Of a stretch of DNA of 64,000 nucleotides, positions 1-8,829 are shown in pieces. Source of the DNA: Streptomyces spongiicola (lineage in GTDB: Bacteria; Actinomycetota; Actinomycetes; Streptomycetales; Streptomycetaceae); NCBI RefSeq assembly GCF_003122365.1, contig NZ_CP029254.1, positions 1,503,001-1,567,000 of the forward strand, in the 5' to 3' direction. The translations under genes were made by a program, and so were the position numbers. Below the pieces are notes generated by a model, which saw only the letters and a list, made by a program, of their open reading frames with translations, had not been told where the DNA came from and searched no databases. The first letter of the stretch is position 1. The number at the start of each line of letters is the position of its first letter.

Positions 1-1576
1 TCTTGATCTCGGCCAGGCGCTCGGGGTCGGCGAGGGAGACACGGGACTCCTCGGCCTCGTCGCCGCCGGCGCGGCCGGGCTTGGTGAGCGCCGCGAGCCG
101 GGCCTCGATCCGGGCCAGCGAGGCGCGGGCGGCGGCCTGTTCGCCCTGCGCGGCGGCGGCCTCTCCGGCCCAGCGCGGGTCGGCGGCGCGCTCTGCGGCG
201 GCCTTCCGCACCATCGCCGTGATCCGCTCGTGGGCGGCGAGGGCCTTCTTGTTGCGGATTCCGGTGAAGGGGTGCGGCTTGTAGATCAGGCGCACCGGGT
301 GCTCCGCCTCGAGCAGCCGCCGGACGATGTTCTCGCCCGCGAGCAGCAGGGAGGTGTTGCCGGGGTTGTTGTCCCAGCCCTCCCAGGTGGGTGCGTACAG
401 GACGGTGGGGACGGGGTTCTTCGGTGTGCCGGTCCAGGGCCGGATGGGGGCCAGCTGCGGGCGGCCCACCTCGACGATGTCGTCGTCGCGGACGCCGACG
501 TCGGCGATCGCATAGCGGTCGCGGCCGGCCCGGCCCGCGGTCCACACCTCGTCGTACACCTTGGAGAAGGGGTTGACGCTGGCGAGCTTGTCGCTGTCGC
601 CGTGGCCGATGAAGACGTGCTTCATGGTCGGGACGCGCAGCATGTGGATGTTCTTGCCGACGTTGGCCGGATAGAGCGCGACCCGGACCGAGTCGAACGT
701 CGTCGTCATGAGGTGCTGGCCGCCCGGGATGCACAGCACCGGTACGGAGGTCTGGTTGAGCTTCGCGACGAGGCCCCGCTCGCGCATGACGACGATCGGC
801 CGCCCCTCGAGCTGCTCCATGGTCTCGAGCCACATGTTGACCTGGTAGGCGGAGTCCTCGGAGCCGGAGAAGTACAGCGCCACGGTGGGCTGGTACTCGT
901 CGAGCCACTTCTGGACGGCCTTGAGTACGGCGGGCCCGGAGGGCACCCGGCGCCTGCGGCGGAGGTAGGGCACGAGTGCCGCGGTGTAGCCGAGGGCGAG
1001 GGCGATGCTCAGGGCGGTGCCGGCGTAGCCGACGGCGTCGTGCCCGGTGGCGGCCGCGACGACGACGCCCGCCATCGCGGGGATGTCGAGGTGCAGCATC
1101 TTCTCGCCGGAGCGCCGCAGCAGGGCGCGCGGCGGGGCGTCCGGGATGCGCACGGCGTGGAGGTCGACGTTGCGGGTGACGACCGGCATGGTCCGGCGCA
1201 GCCGGATCAGGGTGGTGAGGGCTCCGTGCGGGGCCTGGAGGCCGTAGAAGAGCAGGAAGAACGCGACGGCGGCGTAGAACAGCGGTCCCTCGGCGAGGCC
1301 CGTGCGGGCGAGCAGCAGGATCAGCAGCAGCTGGCGGAGCATGAAGCGGATCGGCAGACCGGCCCGGACCTTGTTGAGGCGGTTGACCAGGTAGCTGCCG
1401 CGCTGGTGCAGGTACCAGTCGGCGGCGTAGGTCACGGCCGCGGCCGCCGCGAACATCCAGATGTCCGGGATCAGCGCGGCGATCACCACGCAGGGATAGC
1501 CCAGGCCCATCAGGACCGCGGCGGCCAGCTCTGACCTGCTGCCCACACGTGCCAGGCGAATGGCGGTCGAAATCAC
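1..1576 (-). CDS. TagF-like CDP-polyol phosphotransferase, C-terminus cut by window edge
   Basis: Read directly on the minus strand: an open frame begins at a GTG preceded by GGAGCAGG about 8 nt upstream and runs off the left edge without a stop. The first ~190 residues are hydrophobic, with several predicted membrane helices. The rest carries TagF/TagB-type motifs: FIGHGDSDK, VGRPQL, APTWEGWDNN and YKPHPFTG. This family transfers glycerol- or ribitol-phosphate from a CDP-polyol onto a wall glycopolymer at the cytoplasmic membrane face. The downstream neighbour is a CDP-ribitol synthase fusion, which supports a teichoic-acid role. The segment near the edge is Ala/Glu-rich and looks coiled. 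The exact polyol substrate cannot be read from the sequence. Confidence 0.82.
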   Translation of the reverse strand, partial: MISTAIRLARVGSRSELAAAVLMGLGYPCVVIAALIPDIWMFAAAAAVTYAADWYLHQRGSYLVNRLNKVRAGLPIRFMLRQLLLILLLARTGLAEGPLFYAAVAFFLLFYGLQAPHGALTTLIRLRRTMPVVTRNVDLHAVRIPDAPPRALLRRSGEKMLHLDIPAMAGVVVAAATGHDAVGYAGTALSIALALGYTAALVPYLRRRRRVPSGPAVLKAVQKWLDEYQPTVALYFSGSEDSAYQVNMWLETMEQLEGRPIVVMRERGLVAKLNQTSVPVLCIPGGQHLMTTTFDSVRVALYPANVGKNIHMLRVPTMKHVFIGHGDSDKLASVNPFSKVYDEVWTAGRAGRDRYAIADVGVRDDDIVEVGRPQLAPIRPWTGTPKNPVPTVLYAPTWEGWDNNPGNTSLLLAGENIVRRLLEAEHPVRLIYKPHPFTGIRNKKALAAHERITAMVRKAAAERAADPRWAGEAAAAQGEQAAARASLARIEARLAALTKPGRAGGDEAEESRVSLADPERLAEIK

Positions 1577-1593
1577 GTAGAACCTGCTCCGAA

Positions 1594-1620
1594 AGTGCCG
1601 TTGAGTGCCGTTAAGTGCCG
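1594..1620. promoter_or_regulatory. Three AGTGCCG direct repeats phased at 10 bp upstream of the TagF-like gene
   Basis: AGTGCCG occurs at 1594, 1604 and 1614, exactly one helical turn apart, within 20–45 bp upstream of the GTG start at 1576. Such phasing is typical of a regulator-binding or promoter-associated site. No regulator can be named. Confidence 0.4.
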
Positions 1621-1666
1621 CTTGATTCACATTGGGGAAAATTGTGAGGGCGGGTCCTCACGAACT

Positions 1667-1706
1667 CGGGCCTCTGGGGATCGCGGCGGCGATCCCAGAG
1701 GCCCGA
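1667..1706 (-). terminator. Hairpin terminator after the CDP-ribitol synthase gene
   Basis: CGGGCCTCTGGGGATCGC pairs with GCGATCCCAGAGGCCCG around a 5-nt loop with one bulged G. It lies 24 nt past the stop of the 1730–3229 gene, so the TagF-like gene downstream probably has its own promoter. Confidence 0.75.
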
Positions 1707-1729
1707 ATCAGATCATTGACGGAGGAGTA

Positions 1730-3229
1730 TTACACATCTGCCTGTCGGTCCAGCACGGACGCCAGGGCCTGCTCGAATCCGGAGGCCTCGCCTGCCCCGC
1801 GGGTCGGGTCCTGTTGCCGTACGTCGATGACATGGCCGGTCAGCTCGGAAAGCAGCACGTCCAGCGAGGTCCGGGCCACGGCCTCGGAGGACAGCAGCGA
1901 ACCGGCCGGCTCCCGGCCGAACGCCTTGGTGCGCATCGGTGTGGCCGTGCGCTCGGGGTTGACGCAATTCACCCGGATCCCGTCGGCCGCCCATTCGTCG
2001 GAGAGGGCCTGGGTGAGATTCACCATAGCCGCCTTGGTCGACGAGTAGAGGCTGTATTCGGCGCGGCCCCGGGTGTAGCTGGACGAGGTGTAGAGAAGCA
2101 GCTGCCCCTTGCTCTCCGCCAAGTACTTGTACGAGGCACGGGCGATCTGGACGGGCGCCAGGTAATTGACGTTCAGCGCTTCCTGAATGGTCGCGTTGTC
2201 GGTCTCGGCGAGCTTGCCGATGCGCAGCACGCCCGCGGTGTTGATGACGTAGTCGACGCGTCCGGTCTCCGCGTACGCCTTGGAGAGGGCGTCGTCGACG
2301 TGCTCCGGGTTCTCCACATGGGTGCCGGTGGTGGAGCGGCCCAGCGCGTAGACGTTCGCGCCGTACTCCTCGGCGAGGGCGGCGATGTCGGCGCCGATGC
2401 CGTACGAGCCGCCGAAGACGACCAGGGTCCGGCCGGCCAGCAGCTCGCGGTAGGCGGCCTCACCGGCCTGGCGGGGCGCCGCGGTGGAGGCGAGCTGGAA
2501 CAGCTTGTCGGCGATGAAGACGTCGACCGGCTGCGTCACCTTCATGTTGTACTCGTCACCCGCGACGACGTGGATCGGCACGTCGGGGAGGTACTTGAGG
2601 ACGACGCTGCAGTCGTCGGTCGCCTGGAAGTTGGGGTCGCCCGCGGCGATCTGGTACGCCCGGCGGATCGTCGAGAGCTTGAACGCCTGCGGGGTCTGGC
2701 CGCGGCGCAGCCGGGAGCGGTCCGGGACGTCGGTGATGAACTCGCCGTCCTCCCCGTGCGTGCGGGTCACGATGATGGTGTCGGCGGAGGGGATGGCCAC
2801 GTCCACGGCGTGGTAGCGCTCCAGGGCCCTCACACAGTCCGCGATCACTCGCTGTGACAGAAGCGGACGCACCGCGTCATGGAAGAGGACGTTGGCGTCC
2901 TCGCCCTCGGCGAGGCCCTCGCCGAGGGCGGCGATCGCCCGCTCGGTGGTCTCGTTCCGGGTCGCGCCGCCCTCGATGACCCGGCGCACCTTGGTCAGCC
3001 CCGCCTTGGCGATGATCTTCTCCACGTCGGGGACGAAACCCGGCGCCATCAGCACGATCACATCGTCGATCGCTTCGGCCTGTTCGAAGATCGTCAGCGT
3101 GTGCTCGATGACGGCCTTGCCGGCGATCTTCAGCAGCTGCTTGGGGATCGCGAGTCCCACACGCTGGCCGGTACCACCGGCGAGCACGACTGCGGTGGTG
3201 CGGGGCTTGGCTTCGTGCGGCACGGACAC
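1730..3229 (-). CDS. Bifunctional cytidylyltransferase/SDR oxidoreductase, Bcs1-like CDP-ribitol synthase
   Basis: A 499-residue two-domain protein. Residues ~10–235 are an IspD/TarI-type nucleotidyltransferase, with AVVLAGGTGQRVG near the start, HDAVRPL and a conserved TQPVD. Residues ~260–495 are a short-chain dehydrogenase with VFGGSYGIGADIA, NTAGVL and YSLYSSTKAA (Tyr/Lys catalytic pair). In Haemophilus the same fusion (Bcs1/Acs1) reduces ribulose-5-phosphate to ribitol-5-phosphate and activates it to CDP-ribitol. The start is GTG at 3229, with AGAGG 7 nt upstream; a longer frame to 3406 exists but its first 59 residues are not family-like. Neighbouring TagF-like and glycosyltransferase genes support ribitol-containing wall polymer synthesis. 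Activity on ribitol rather than another polyol is inferred. Confidence 0.85.
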   Translation of the reverse strand: MSVPHEAKPRTTAVVLAGGTGQRVGLAIPKQLLKIAGKAVIEHTLTIFEQAEAIDDVIVLMAPGFVPDVEKIIAKAGLTKVRRVIEGGATRNETTERAIAALGEGLAEGEDANVLFHDAVRPLLSQRVIADCVRALERYHAVDVAIPSADTIIVTRTHGEDGEFITDVPDRSRLRRGQTPQAFKLSTIRRAYQIAAGDPNFQATDDCSVVLKYLPDVPIHVVAGDEYNMKVTQPVDVFIADKLFQLASTAAPRQAGEAAYRELLAGRTLVVFGGSYGIGADIAALAEEYGANVYALGRSTTGTHVENPEHVDDALSKAYAETGRVDYVINTAGVLRIGKLAETDNATIQEALNVNYLAPVQIARASYKYLAESKGQLLLYTSSSYTRGRAEYSLYSSTKAAMVNLTQALSDEWAADGIRVNCVNPERTATPMRTKAFGREPAGSLLSSEAVARTSLDVLLSELTGHVIDVRQQDPTRGAGEASGFEQALASVLDRQADV

Positions 3230-3421
3230 AGACGGACCTCTACCTTGCGATGAACTGGGGACGGTGTGATGGTCGCACTCTGCGTGACCGTCCCGCAAGG
3301 CGCTCCGCAAGGGCTCCACACCGCCCGGAAAGCCCGCGTTCACCCGGTGGTCAGGGAGGTTCGCGAGGACGGACCGGTCCAGGAGGTGACTGACACCACA
3401 GGCCAAGGTTGTGGCGCTTGG

Positions 3422-5503
3422 TCACTTCATCGCTTTGTCGATGACTTTGAGCACGAGTTCGCTGCCCGCGCTGAAGAAGATCTTCACCGTGACCCGATCC
3501 GGTTCCCGCAGACGGAGCCGGTCCACGGCGGCCCGGATGCGCGCGAAGGGACGCTTCCTGAGAAGGTCGACGGCGGGGTAGGAGAAGACGCCGCCCTTCT
3601 CCACGACGTCGTCGAGCACCCGGCCGATCCGCACCGGCGCCGCTCCGGGCGCATGGCGCAGCCAGAGGTCCCAGACGTCGTGTCCGGAGGCCTGCACCGC
3701 GACCGGCGCGGCGAGCGGGATCGCGCAGCGGAACCCGTCGGCCCCGACGCGGGTGCCGGGGAACTCCAGCTCACCCGCGTCCGCTCCGCGGCGGAGCAGC
3801 AGGAGCACCGGGTCCCCCACCGGCCGTGCCTGCCCGAGCAGCCGCCCGCACACGGTGATCCGCCGGGAGCCGACGGTGATCCCGCCGGACTCGGCGTGGA
3901 CCGGGCGCACCCAGGAGCGCAGGGCGAGGCCGCCGTGCCGCACATAGGGGACGAGGGTGTGCACGGGCTCCCCCGGCCTGACGCGTTCGGCGGCCCGCAT
4001 CGCTCCACGCTGGTCGACGGCCCGGACGGCGAGTCGGGCACGGGCCGGTGCGGCTCCCTTTGCCGCATCTGCGGCACCTGCCGCCGGTGGGTCGATACGG
4101 CAGGTCCACACGCCCTCGGCCAGACCGGCGTCGGCGGGGATCACGGCACGGCCGGACGGGCCGAAGGGGAAGACCCGGTCGGGGACGGCGGCGCCGGGAT
4201 GGGAGCAGACGAGGCCCGCCCGGCCGCGGGGCTCGCCGAGGAGGGCCACGGTCACCGCGCCGTCCGCCTCGGCCGTGCAGTCCACCAGCGGGCCGGGGGC
4301 CGGTTCGCCGTTTCCGGTGGTGGCGGGGGCCGTCGCCGCGGGGTGGGTGCGGGTGCGGGTGCCGGCGCCGAGGACCGCGAACAGTTCCTCGTACCGCTTC
4401 GCGACCGGCCCCGGGTCGAAGCGGGCGGCGTGGGACCGGGCGGCGGCGCCCATGCGGCGGCGCAGCGGCTCGTCGTCGATGAGGCGGAGAAGGGCTGCGG
4501 CGACGGCCCCGCGGTCGCCGACGGGGACGAGCAGGCCGTCGACGCCGTCGGCCACGATCTCGCGCGGTCCGTAGTCGCAGTCCGTGCTGACCACGGGAAG
4601 TCCGCACCGCATCGCCTCGACGAGCGTCATCCCGAAGGACTCGTGGCGCGAGGTGGAGACCGCGATGGCGCCTTTCACCCATTCCGGCTCGATGGGTGAG
4701 CGGGGCCCCATCAGATGGACGTGGTTGTGGAGACCCAGCTCGTCGATGCGCCTGCGGAGACGCTCCTTCTGCCTGCCCCAGCCGCAGATGCGCAGGGTCC
4801 ACTCCGGACGCACGGCCACCACCCGGGCGAAGGCCTCGATCAGGACGTCGTACTGCTTCTCCGCGGCGAGCCGGCCGGCCGCGACGACGGTCGTCCCGCC
4901 GAGGTCGGAGACCGGCACCACGGGCTCGGGGACGCTGTTCGGTATGGCCAGCACCCGGGTGCCCGGCAGCGGCATCCGCTCCCGCCACACGGCGGCGTCG
5001 CCCTCGGAGACGGTCACGAAGGCGTCGAGCGCGGCGAGGTGGGGGCGCAGTTCGGAGCGCAGCTCGGGACTGTGGTGATGGTGCGTCATGTGCTCCTGGC
5101 CGATGAGCACGGCCCGGGCGGGTGCGCACCGGGCGACATACGCGACGAGTCCGGGGCGGGTGCCGATGACCACGTCCGCGCCGGAGACGGCGTAGTGCTC
5201 GCGCACCCGGCCGTCGGTGAGCCGGCTGTACTCAGCGAAGCGCGCCTCGTGGGGCGGAACGCACTCGGAGGGCTCCAGAGCAAGGGGGTGCTTCGTCTCG
5301 TTTCCGGGAGAGGAGGGGCGGGTGTCCACCAGCGGGACGACGGTGATGCGCGGGTCGATCGCGAAGAGCGGCTCGTCCCGGTGCCGGAAGACGGACACGA
5401 TCTCCACCTCATGGCGTCCGGCGAGCTCCTCCGCGAGGTTGACCGTGGTGCGGATGGTGCCGCCGATGCCGTAGACGGTGTGGATGAGGAAGGAGACCTT
5501 CAT
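3422..5503 (-). CDS. GT4 family glycosyltransferase with a ~290-residue C-terminal extension
   Basis: A 693-residue protein starting at ATG 5503 (GGAG 5 nt upstream, KVSFLIHTVYGIGGTIRT). The N-terminal ~385 residues are a GT-B glycosyltransferase: nucleotide-side motifs VVAAGRLAAEKQ, HESFGMTLVEAMRCGLPVV and SRHESFG are visible, including the E-x7-E-type segment. After residue ~400 comes a Pro/Ala/Thr linker and a ~290-residue region rich in short beta-like stretches, which I do not recognise. The wall-polymer genes just downstream suggest it glycosylates a teichoic acid or lipid-linked precursor. A 192-bp gap separates it from the CDP-ribitol synthase gene, so shared transcription is possible but unproven. 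Sugar donor unknown. Confidence 0.85.
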   Translation of the reverse strand: MKVSFLIHTVYGIGGTIRTTVNLAEELAGRHEVEIVSVFRHRDEPLFAIDPRITVVPLVDTRPSSPGNETKHPLALEPSECVPPHEARFAEYSRLTDGRVREHYAVSGADVVIGTRPGLVAYVARCAPARAVLIGQEHMTHHHHSPELRSELRPHLAALDAFVTVSEGDAAVWRERMPLPGTRVLAIPNSVPEPVVPVSDLGGTTVVAAGRLAAEKQYDVLIEAFARVVAVRPEWTLRICGWGRQKERLRRRIDELGLHNHVHLMGPRSPIEPEWVKGAIAVSTSRHESFGMTLVEAMRCGLPVVSTDCDYGPREIVADGVDGLLVPVGDRGAVAAALLRLIDDEPLRRRMGAAARSHAARFDPGPVAKRYEELFAVLGAGTRTRTHPAATAPATTGNGEPAPGPLVDCTAEADGAVTVALLGEPRGRAGLVCSHPGAAVPDRVFPFGPSGRAVIPADAGLAEGVWTCRIDPPAAGAADAAKGAAPARARLAVRAVDQRGAMRAAERVRPGEPVHTLVPYVRHGGLALRSWVRPVHAESGGITVGSRRITVCGRLLGQARPVGDPVLLLLRRGADAGELEFPGTRVGADGFRCAIPLAAPVAVQASGHDVWDLWLRHAPGAAPVRIGRVLDDVVEKGGVFSYPAVDLLRKRPFARIRAAVDRLRLREPDRVTVKIFFSAGSELVLKVIDKAMK

Positions 5504-5720
5504 CGACGCTCCGTTCGGCCGTGCCGGGGCACCTTGCTGCCCCATCCCCGCGAACAAGACGGTGATATCGGGGCCGGGGTTGCGCCACCGCACGGATCCG
5601 AACGGAGGGGGCATCGTCCCCGATACCGGTCACGGCGTCAGGGCCCGCTCCCGGGACGCGGGAACATCGGGCGGAGCACTGGGGCGGCCCGGGCACGGAG
5701 ACGCGCCCGGGGCCGGCCGA

Positions 5721-5940
5721 GGAACGGGCACCACAACTGGCACGGGAACGGGCACGGACAGGGACACGGGAACGGGCACGGACACGGACACGGGCACGGG
5801 CACGAACACGGGAACGGGAACGGACACCGCGGAACGGGAACGGACACGGACACGGGCACGGACACGGGAGGAACGGACACCGCGGAACGGGAACGGACAC
5901 CGCGGCACCGACACCGGCACCGGCACCGGCACCGGCACGA
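5721..5940. repeat. Degenerate hexanucleotide tandem repeat in a 629-bp intergenic gap
   Basis: Variants of ACGGGC, ACGGAC and ACGGGA run for about 220 bp, ending in CACCGG units near 5920–5940. The whole 5504–6132 interval between the GT4 gene and obg has no credible gene. Frames through it translate only as Thr-Gly or Pro-Val dipeptide runs. The GT4 promoter must lie on its left side and the obg terminator on its right. Confidence 0.85.
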
Positions 5941-6056
5941 GTCAGGAGCGCCGGACGGGGGAAGGGCCCGGGACCTGAGCCGCCCGGAGGACGGGCGGGG
6001 GCCCGGGGCCGCGACGGACGCTGGAAGCCGCCGCCCCGCGGCCCCGCCGGAAAGAC

Positions 6057-6098
6057 GGCCGGGCGGGGACGGGACCGCTGCCCCGCCCCCGCCCGGCC
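6057..6098 (-). terminator. Terminator downstream of obg
   Basis: GGCCGGGCGGGG at 6057–6068 pairs perfectly with CCCCGCCCGGCC at 6087–6098 across an 18-nt loop, starting 35 nt past the obg stop. Confidence 0.6.
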
Positions 6099-6132
6099 CG
6101 CGGGACGGGCAGGAGCCGGCGCCCCCGCGCCG

Positions 6133-7569
6133 TCAGAAGGGTTCGAAGTCGTCGTACTCGCGCGTGGCCTCGTCGCGCTCGGCCTGGCGGTCCTTGCGGC
6201 GCTGCGCCGCGGGACGCGGGGCCTCGAAGCGGTGGTCCTCGCCGCGGCGGCCGAGCATTTCCGCACCCGCCATCATCGTCGGCTCCCAGTCGAAGACGAC
6301 GGCGTCGTCCTCGGGGCCGATCGCCACGCCGTCGCCGGCCCGCGCACCGGCCTTGACCAGTTCCTCCTCGACGCCGAGGCGGTTCAGCCGGTCCGCGAGG
6401 TAGCCCACCGCCTCGTCGTTGTTGAAGTCGGTCTGGCGGACCCAGCGTTCGGGCTTGTCGCCGCGCACCCGGAAGAGGCCGTCCGCCTCCCGGGTGACGG
6501 TGAAGCCGGTGTCGTCGACGGCCTTCGGACGGATGACGACACGGGTCGCCTCCTCCTTCGGCCTGGCCGCACGCGCCTCGGCGACGATGCCGGCCAGCGC
6601 GAAGGACAGTTCCTTCAGCCCGGTGCGGGCGACCGCCGACACCTCGAAGACGCGGTATCCGCGCTCCTCCAGGTCGGGGCGGATCATGTCGGCGAGGTCC
6701 TTGCCGTCGGGGACGTCGACCTTGTTGAGGACGACGATCCGCGGACGGTCGTCCAGACCGCCGTAGTGCCGCAGCTCGTCCTCGATGACGTCGAGGTCGG
6801 AGACCGGGTCGCGGTCGGACTCCAGCGTCGCCGTGTCCAGCACATGCACCAGCACCGAGCAGCGCTCGACGTGGCGGAGGAACTCCAGGCCCAGGCCGCG
6901 GCCCTGGCTGGCGCCGGGGATCAGGCCGGGGACGTCCGCGATGGTGTAGACGGTCGAGCCGGCGGTGACGACTCCGAGGTTGGGCACCAGGGTGGTGAAG
7001 GGGTAGTCCGCGATCTTCGGTTTGGCCGCCGACAGCACCGAGATCAGCGAGGACTTGCCGGCGCTCGGGTAGCCGACGAGCGCCACGTCCGCGACCGTCT
7101 TGAGCTCCAGGACGATGTCACCGGACCGGCCGGGCTCGCCGAGCAGGGCGAAACCGGGCGCCTTGCGCCGGGCCGAGGCCAGCGCCGCGTTGCCGAGGCC
7201 GCCGCGACCGCCCTCGGCGGCCACATACGTCGTCCCGTGCCCGACCAGGTCGGCCAGCACACTGCCCCGCCCGTCGAGGACGACGGTGCCGTCCGGCACG
7301 GGCAGCACCAGGTCCTGTCCGTCCTTGCCGGAGCGGTTGCCGCCCTCGCCGGGCTTGCCGTTGGTCGCCTTGCGGTGCGGCGAGTGGTGGTACTCGAGCA
7401 GCGTCGTGACGGACTGGTCGACCGTGAGGACGACGTCGCCGCCGCGCCCGCCGTTGCCCCCGTCCGGCCCGCCGAGCGGCTTGAACTTCTCCCGGTGCAC
7501 GGAGGCGCAGCCGTGGCCCCCGTTACCCGCGGCGATGTGCAGCTCGACGCGGTCCACGAAGGTGGTCAT
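6133..7569 (-). CDS. obgE: GTPase Obg/CgtA
   Basis: A 478-residue Obg-family GTPase, involved in ribosome assembly and, in Streptomyces, in the onset of differentiation. Residues 1–157 form the glycine-rich Obg fold ([14 protein letters not shown]). The G domain follows with P-loop [10 protein letters not shown] at ~166, DYPFTTL (switch), DVPGLI and NKVD. The OCT domain ([17 protein letters not shown]) follows at ~345–425, and an acidic/charged tail ends in DDFEPF. ATG 7569 is chosen because the Obg fold begins MTTFVDRV and GGAGG lies 10 nt upstream. It lies downstream of rplU–rpmA, the usual bacterial order, but a strong hairpin separates it from rpmA, so it may be expressed by partial read-through or its own promoter. 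Confidence 0.98.
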   Translation of the reverse strand: MTTFVDRVELHIAAGNGGHGCASVHREKFKPLGGPDGGNGGRGGDVVLTVDQSVTTLLEYHHSPHRKATNGKPGEGGNRSGKDGQDLVLPVPDGTVVLDGRGSVLADLVGHGTTYVAAEGGRGGLGNAALASARRKAPGFALLGEPGRSGDIVLELKTVADVALVGYPSAGKSSLISVLSAAKPKIADYPFTTLVPNLGVVTAGSTVYTIADVPGLIPGASQGRGLGLEFLRHVERCSVLVHVLDTATLESDRDPVSDLDVIEDELRHYGGLDDRPRIVVLNKVDVPDGKDLADMIRPDLEERGYRVFEVSAVARTGLKELSFALAGIVAEARAARPKEEATRVVIRPKAVDDTGFTVTREADGLFRVRGDKPERWVRQTDFNNDEAVGYLADRLNRLGVEEELVKAGARAGDGVAIGPEDDAVVFDWEPTMMAGAEMLGRRGEDHRFEAPRPAAQRRKDRQAERDEATREYDDFEPF

Positions 7570-7658
7570 GGTGCTGTGCCTCCAGTACGAGAGTGGCGAG
7601 GTGCCGAGCACGGCGACCCGTGCGGAAACGGCGGACATGTCTTTCTGTCAACAAGCGA

Positions 7659-7698
7659 AGGGCGGACCCGCTTCCCGCCCGGGGAAGTGGTCCGCCCT
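7659..7698 (-). terminator. Two-tier hairpin between rpmA and obg
   Basis: AGGGCGGACC at 7659 pairs with GGTCCGCCCT ending at 7698. An inner CTTCCC/GGGAAG stem sits in the loop. It lies 15 nt past the rpmA stop and could terminate or attenuate the ribosomal-protein transcript. Confidence 0.75.
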
Positions 7699-7712
7699 CG
7701 CCAGAACTCCGG

Positions 7713-7967
7713 TCAGGCGACCGGAACGATGTTCACGACCTTGCGGCCGCGGAAGGTGCCGAACTCCACGGCACCGGCCTGCAGCGCGAACAGCGTGTCG
7801 TCGCCGCCGCGGCCGACGCCCGCGCCCGGGTGGAAGTGGGTGCCGCGCTGACGGACCAGGATCTCACCGGCGTTGACGACCTGGCCGCCGAAGCGCTTCA
7901 CGCCGAGCCGCTGGGCGTTGGAGTCGCGACCGTTCCGGGTGGACGATGCGCCCTTCTTGTGTGCCAT
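7713..7967 (-). CDS. rpmA: 50S ribosomal protein L27
   Basis: An 84-residue L27 with the family's N-terminal [16 protein letters not shown] (no cleavable N-terminal extension), the central [15 protein letters not shown] and [13 protein letters not shown]27 contacts the peptidyl-transferase centre of the large subunit. It starts 14 nt after the rplU stop, so the two are co-transcribed. Length and composition are standard. Confidence 0.99.
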   Translation of the reverse strand: MAHKKGASSTRNGRDSNAQRLGVKRFGGQVVNAGEILVRQRGTHFHPGAGVGRGGDDTLFALQAGAVEFGTFRGRKVVNIVPVA

Positions 7968-7981
7968 CTCTCCTCAGTCCC

Positions 7982-8302
7982 TTACTTCGCAGCCGTGGGG
8001 ATCGCCGTGACCTTGATCGCCGTGTACTGCTGGCGGTGGCCCTGGCGACGGCGGTAGCCGGTCTTGTTCTTGTAGCGCAGGATGTCGATCTTGGCGCCCT
8101 TGTGGTGGTCCACGACCTCGGCCTGGACCTTGATCCCGGCCAGCACCCACGGGTCGCTGGTCACGGCGTCGCCGTCGACGACGAGCAGGGTCGAGAGCTC
8201 GACCGTGTCGCCGACCTTGGCAGTGGAAATCTTGTCAACCTCAACGATGTCGCCGACAGCAACCTTGTGCTGGCGACCACCGCTGCGCACGATGGCGTAC
8301 AC
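7982..8302 (-). CDS. rplU: 50S ribosomal protein L21
   Basis: A 106-residue L21, which binds 23S rRNA. The protein begins [17 protein letters not shown] and ends in the lysine-rich [14 protein letters not shown] region that contacts RNA. GTG 8302 is the only start giving the normal L21 length; upstream residues in the same frame are not L21-like. GAGAGAGAG precedes it as a weak ribosome-binding site. It is first gene of the rplU–rpmA unit. Confidence 0.98.
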   Translation of the reverse strand: MYAIVRSGGRQHKVAVGDIVEVDKISTAKVGDTVELSTLLVVDGDAVTSDPWVLAGIKVQAEVVDHHKGAKIDILRYKNKTGYRRRQGHRQQYTAIKVTAIPTAAK

Positions 8303-8431
8303 GCGGATCTCTCTCTCGCTCGTCACGGATACCCCTGATGCCAGCCGCCCGCGCGGGCCGGGGCCCGGACTGTCCGCTGGGGATGGACGGCCTCTCCGGA
8401 TCACGGACCCGGAGGGAGGTGCTCAGAAGCT

Positions 8432-8458
8432 GGCGTACGGAAACACGCCGACGGTCAA
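8432..8458 (-). promoter_or_regulatory. Possible rplU promoter
   Basis: On the minus strand TTGACC (8453–8458) is followed after 15 nt by TACGCC (8432–8437), leaving a ~125-nt leader before rplU. The short spacer and weak -10 make this tentative. Confidence 0.35.
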
Positions 8459-8683
8459 GGTTACGGGCAGGGCCGCAAGGGGTCAAACCAGCCCCGGGGG
8501 GCCACCGGGGGCGGTGAACCGGCCACACCTCTCCGCCCCGGGACACCACCACCCCCGCCGACCGGGTTCCGGTACGAGCCGCCCCACGCCCCGTGCCGCA
8601 CGGCATGCCGCACAGCAGTCCGTCAACCGTCCGATCGTCGATCGCGGATTCCCCGGTGCTCCCCGCGATCCACGTCACAGCTC

Positions 8684-8707
8684 CGGCGGTCCGCCGGCGG
8701 ACCGCCG
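8684..8707. promoter_or_regulatory. 24-bp perfect palindrome in the 527-bp rplU/acetyltransferase divergent gap
   Basis: CGGCGGTCCGCC is followed directly by its reverse complement. It lies between the divergent rplU and sugar-island starts (8303–8829), a gap with no gene. A TATGCT -10-like box at 8792–8797 could start the rightward transcript. The palindrome may be an operator or simply a GC-rich hairpin. Confidence 0.4.
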
Positions 8708-8829
8708 TTCCCGGCCGCCGCGGGCGCCGCCGGCGAACCCGGGGGCCGTCCGCTCCGGCCGCACCGCCCGGGCGGGCGGGCGGGCGGCCCGTATGCTCGG
8801 CCGGAGGCCAGACACCGGAAGGCAGACAA

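Noticed and set aside
5478..5978. Plus-strand frame encoding long Thr-Gly and Thr-Asp runs
   Set aside because: It is a direct translation of the hexanucleotide repeat tract and has no domain or ribosome-binding site.
8303..8460. L21 leader riboregulator upstream of rplU
   Set aside because: The leader is long enough, but I could not fold a convincing match to a known ribosomal-protein leader by eye; covariance-model scoring would be decisive.
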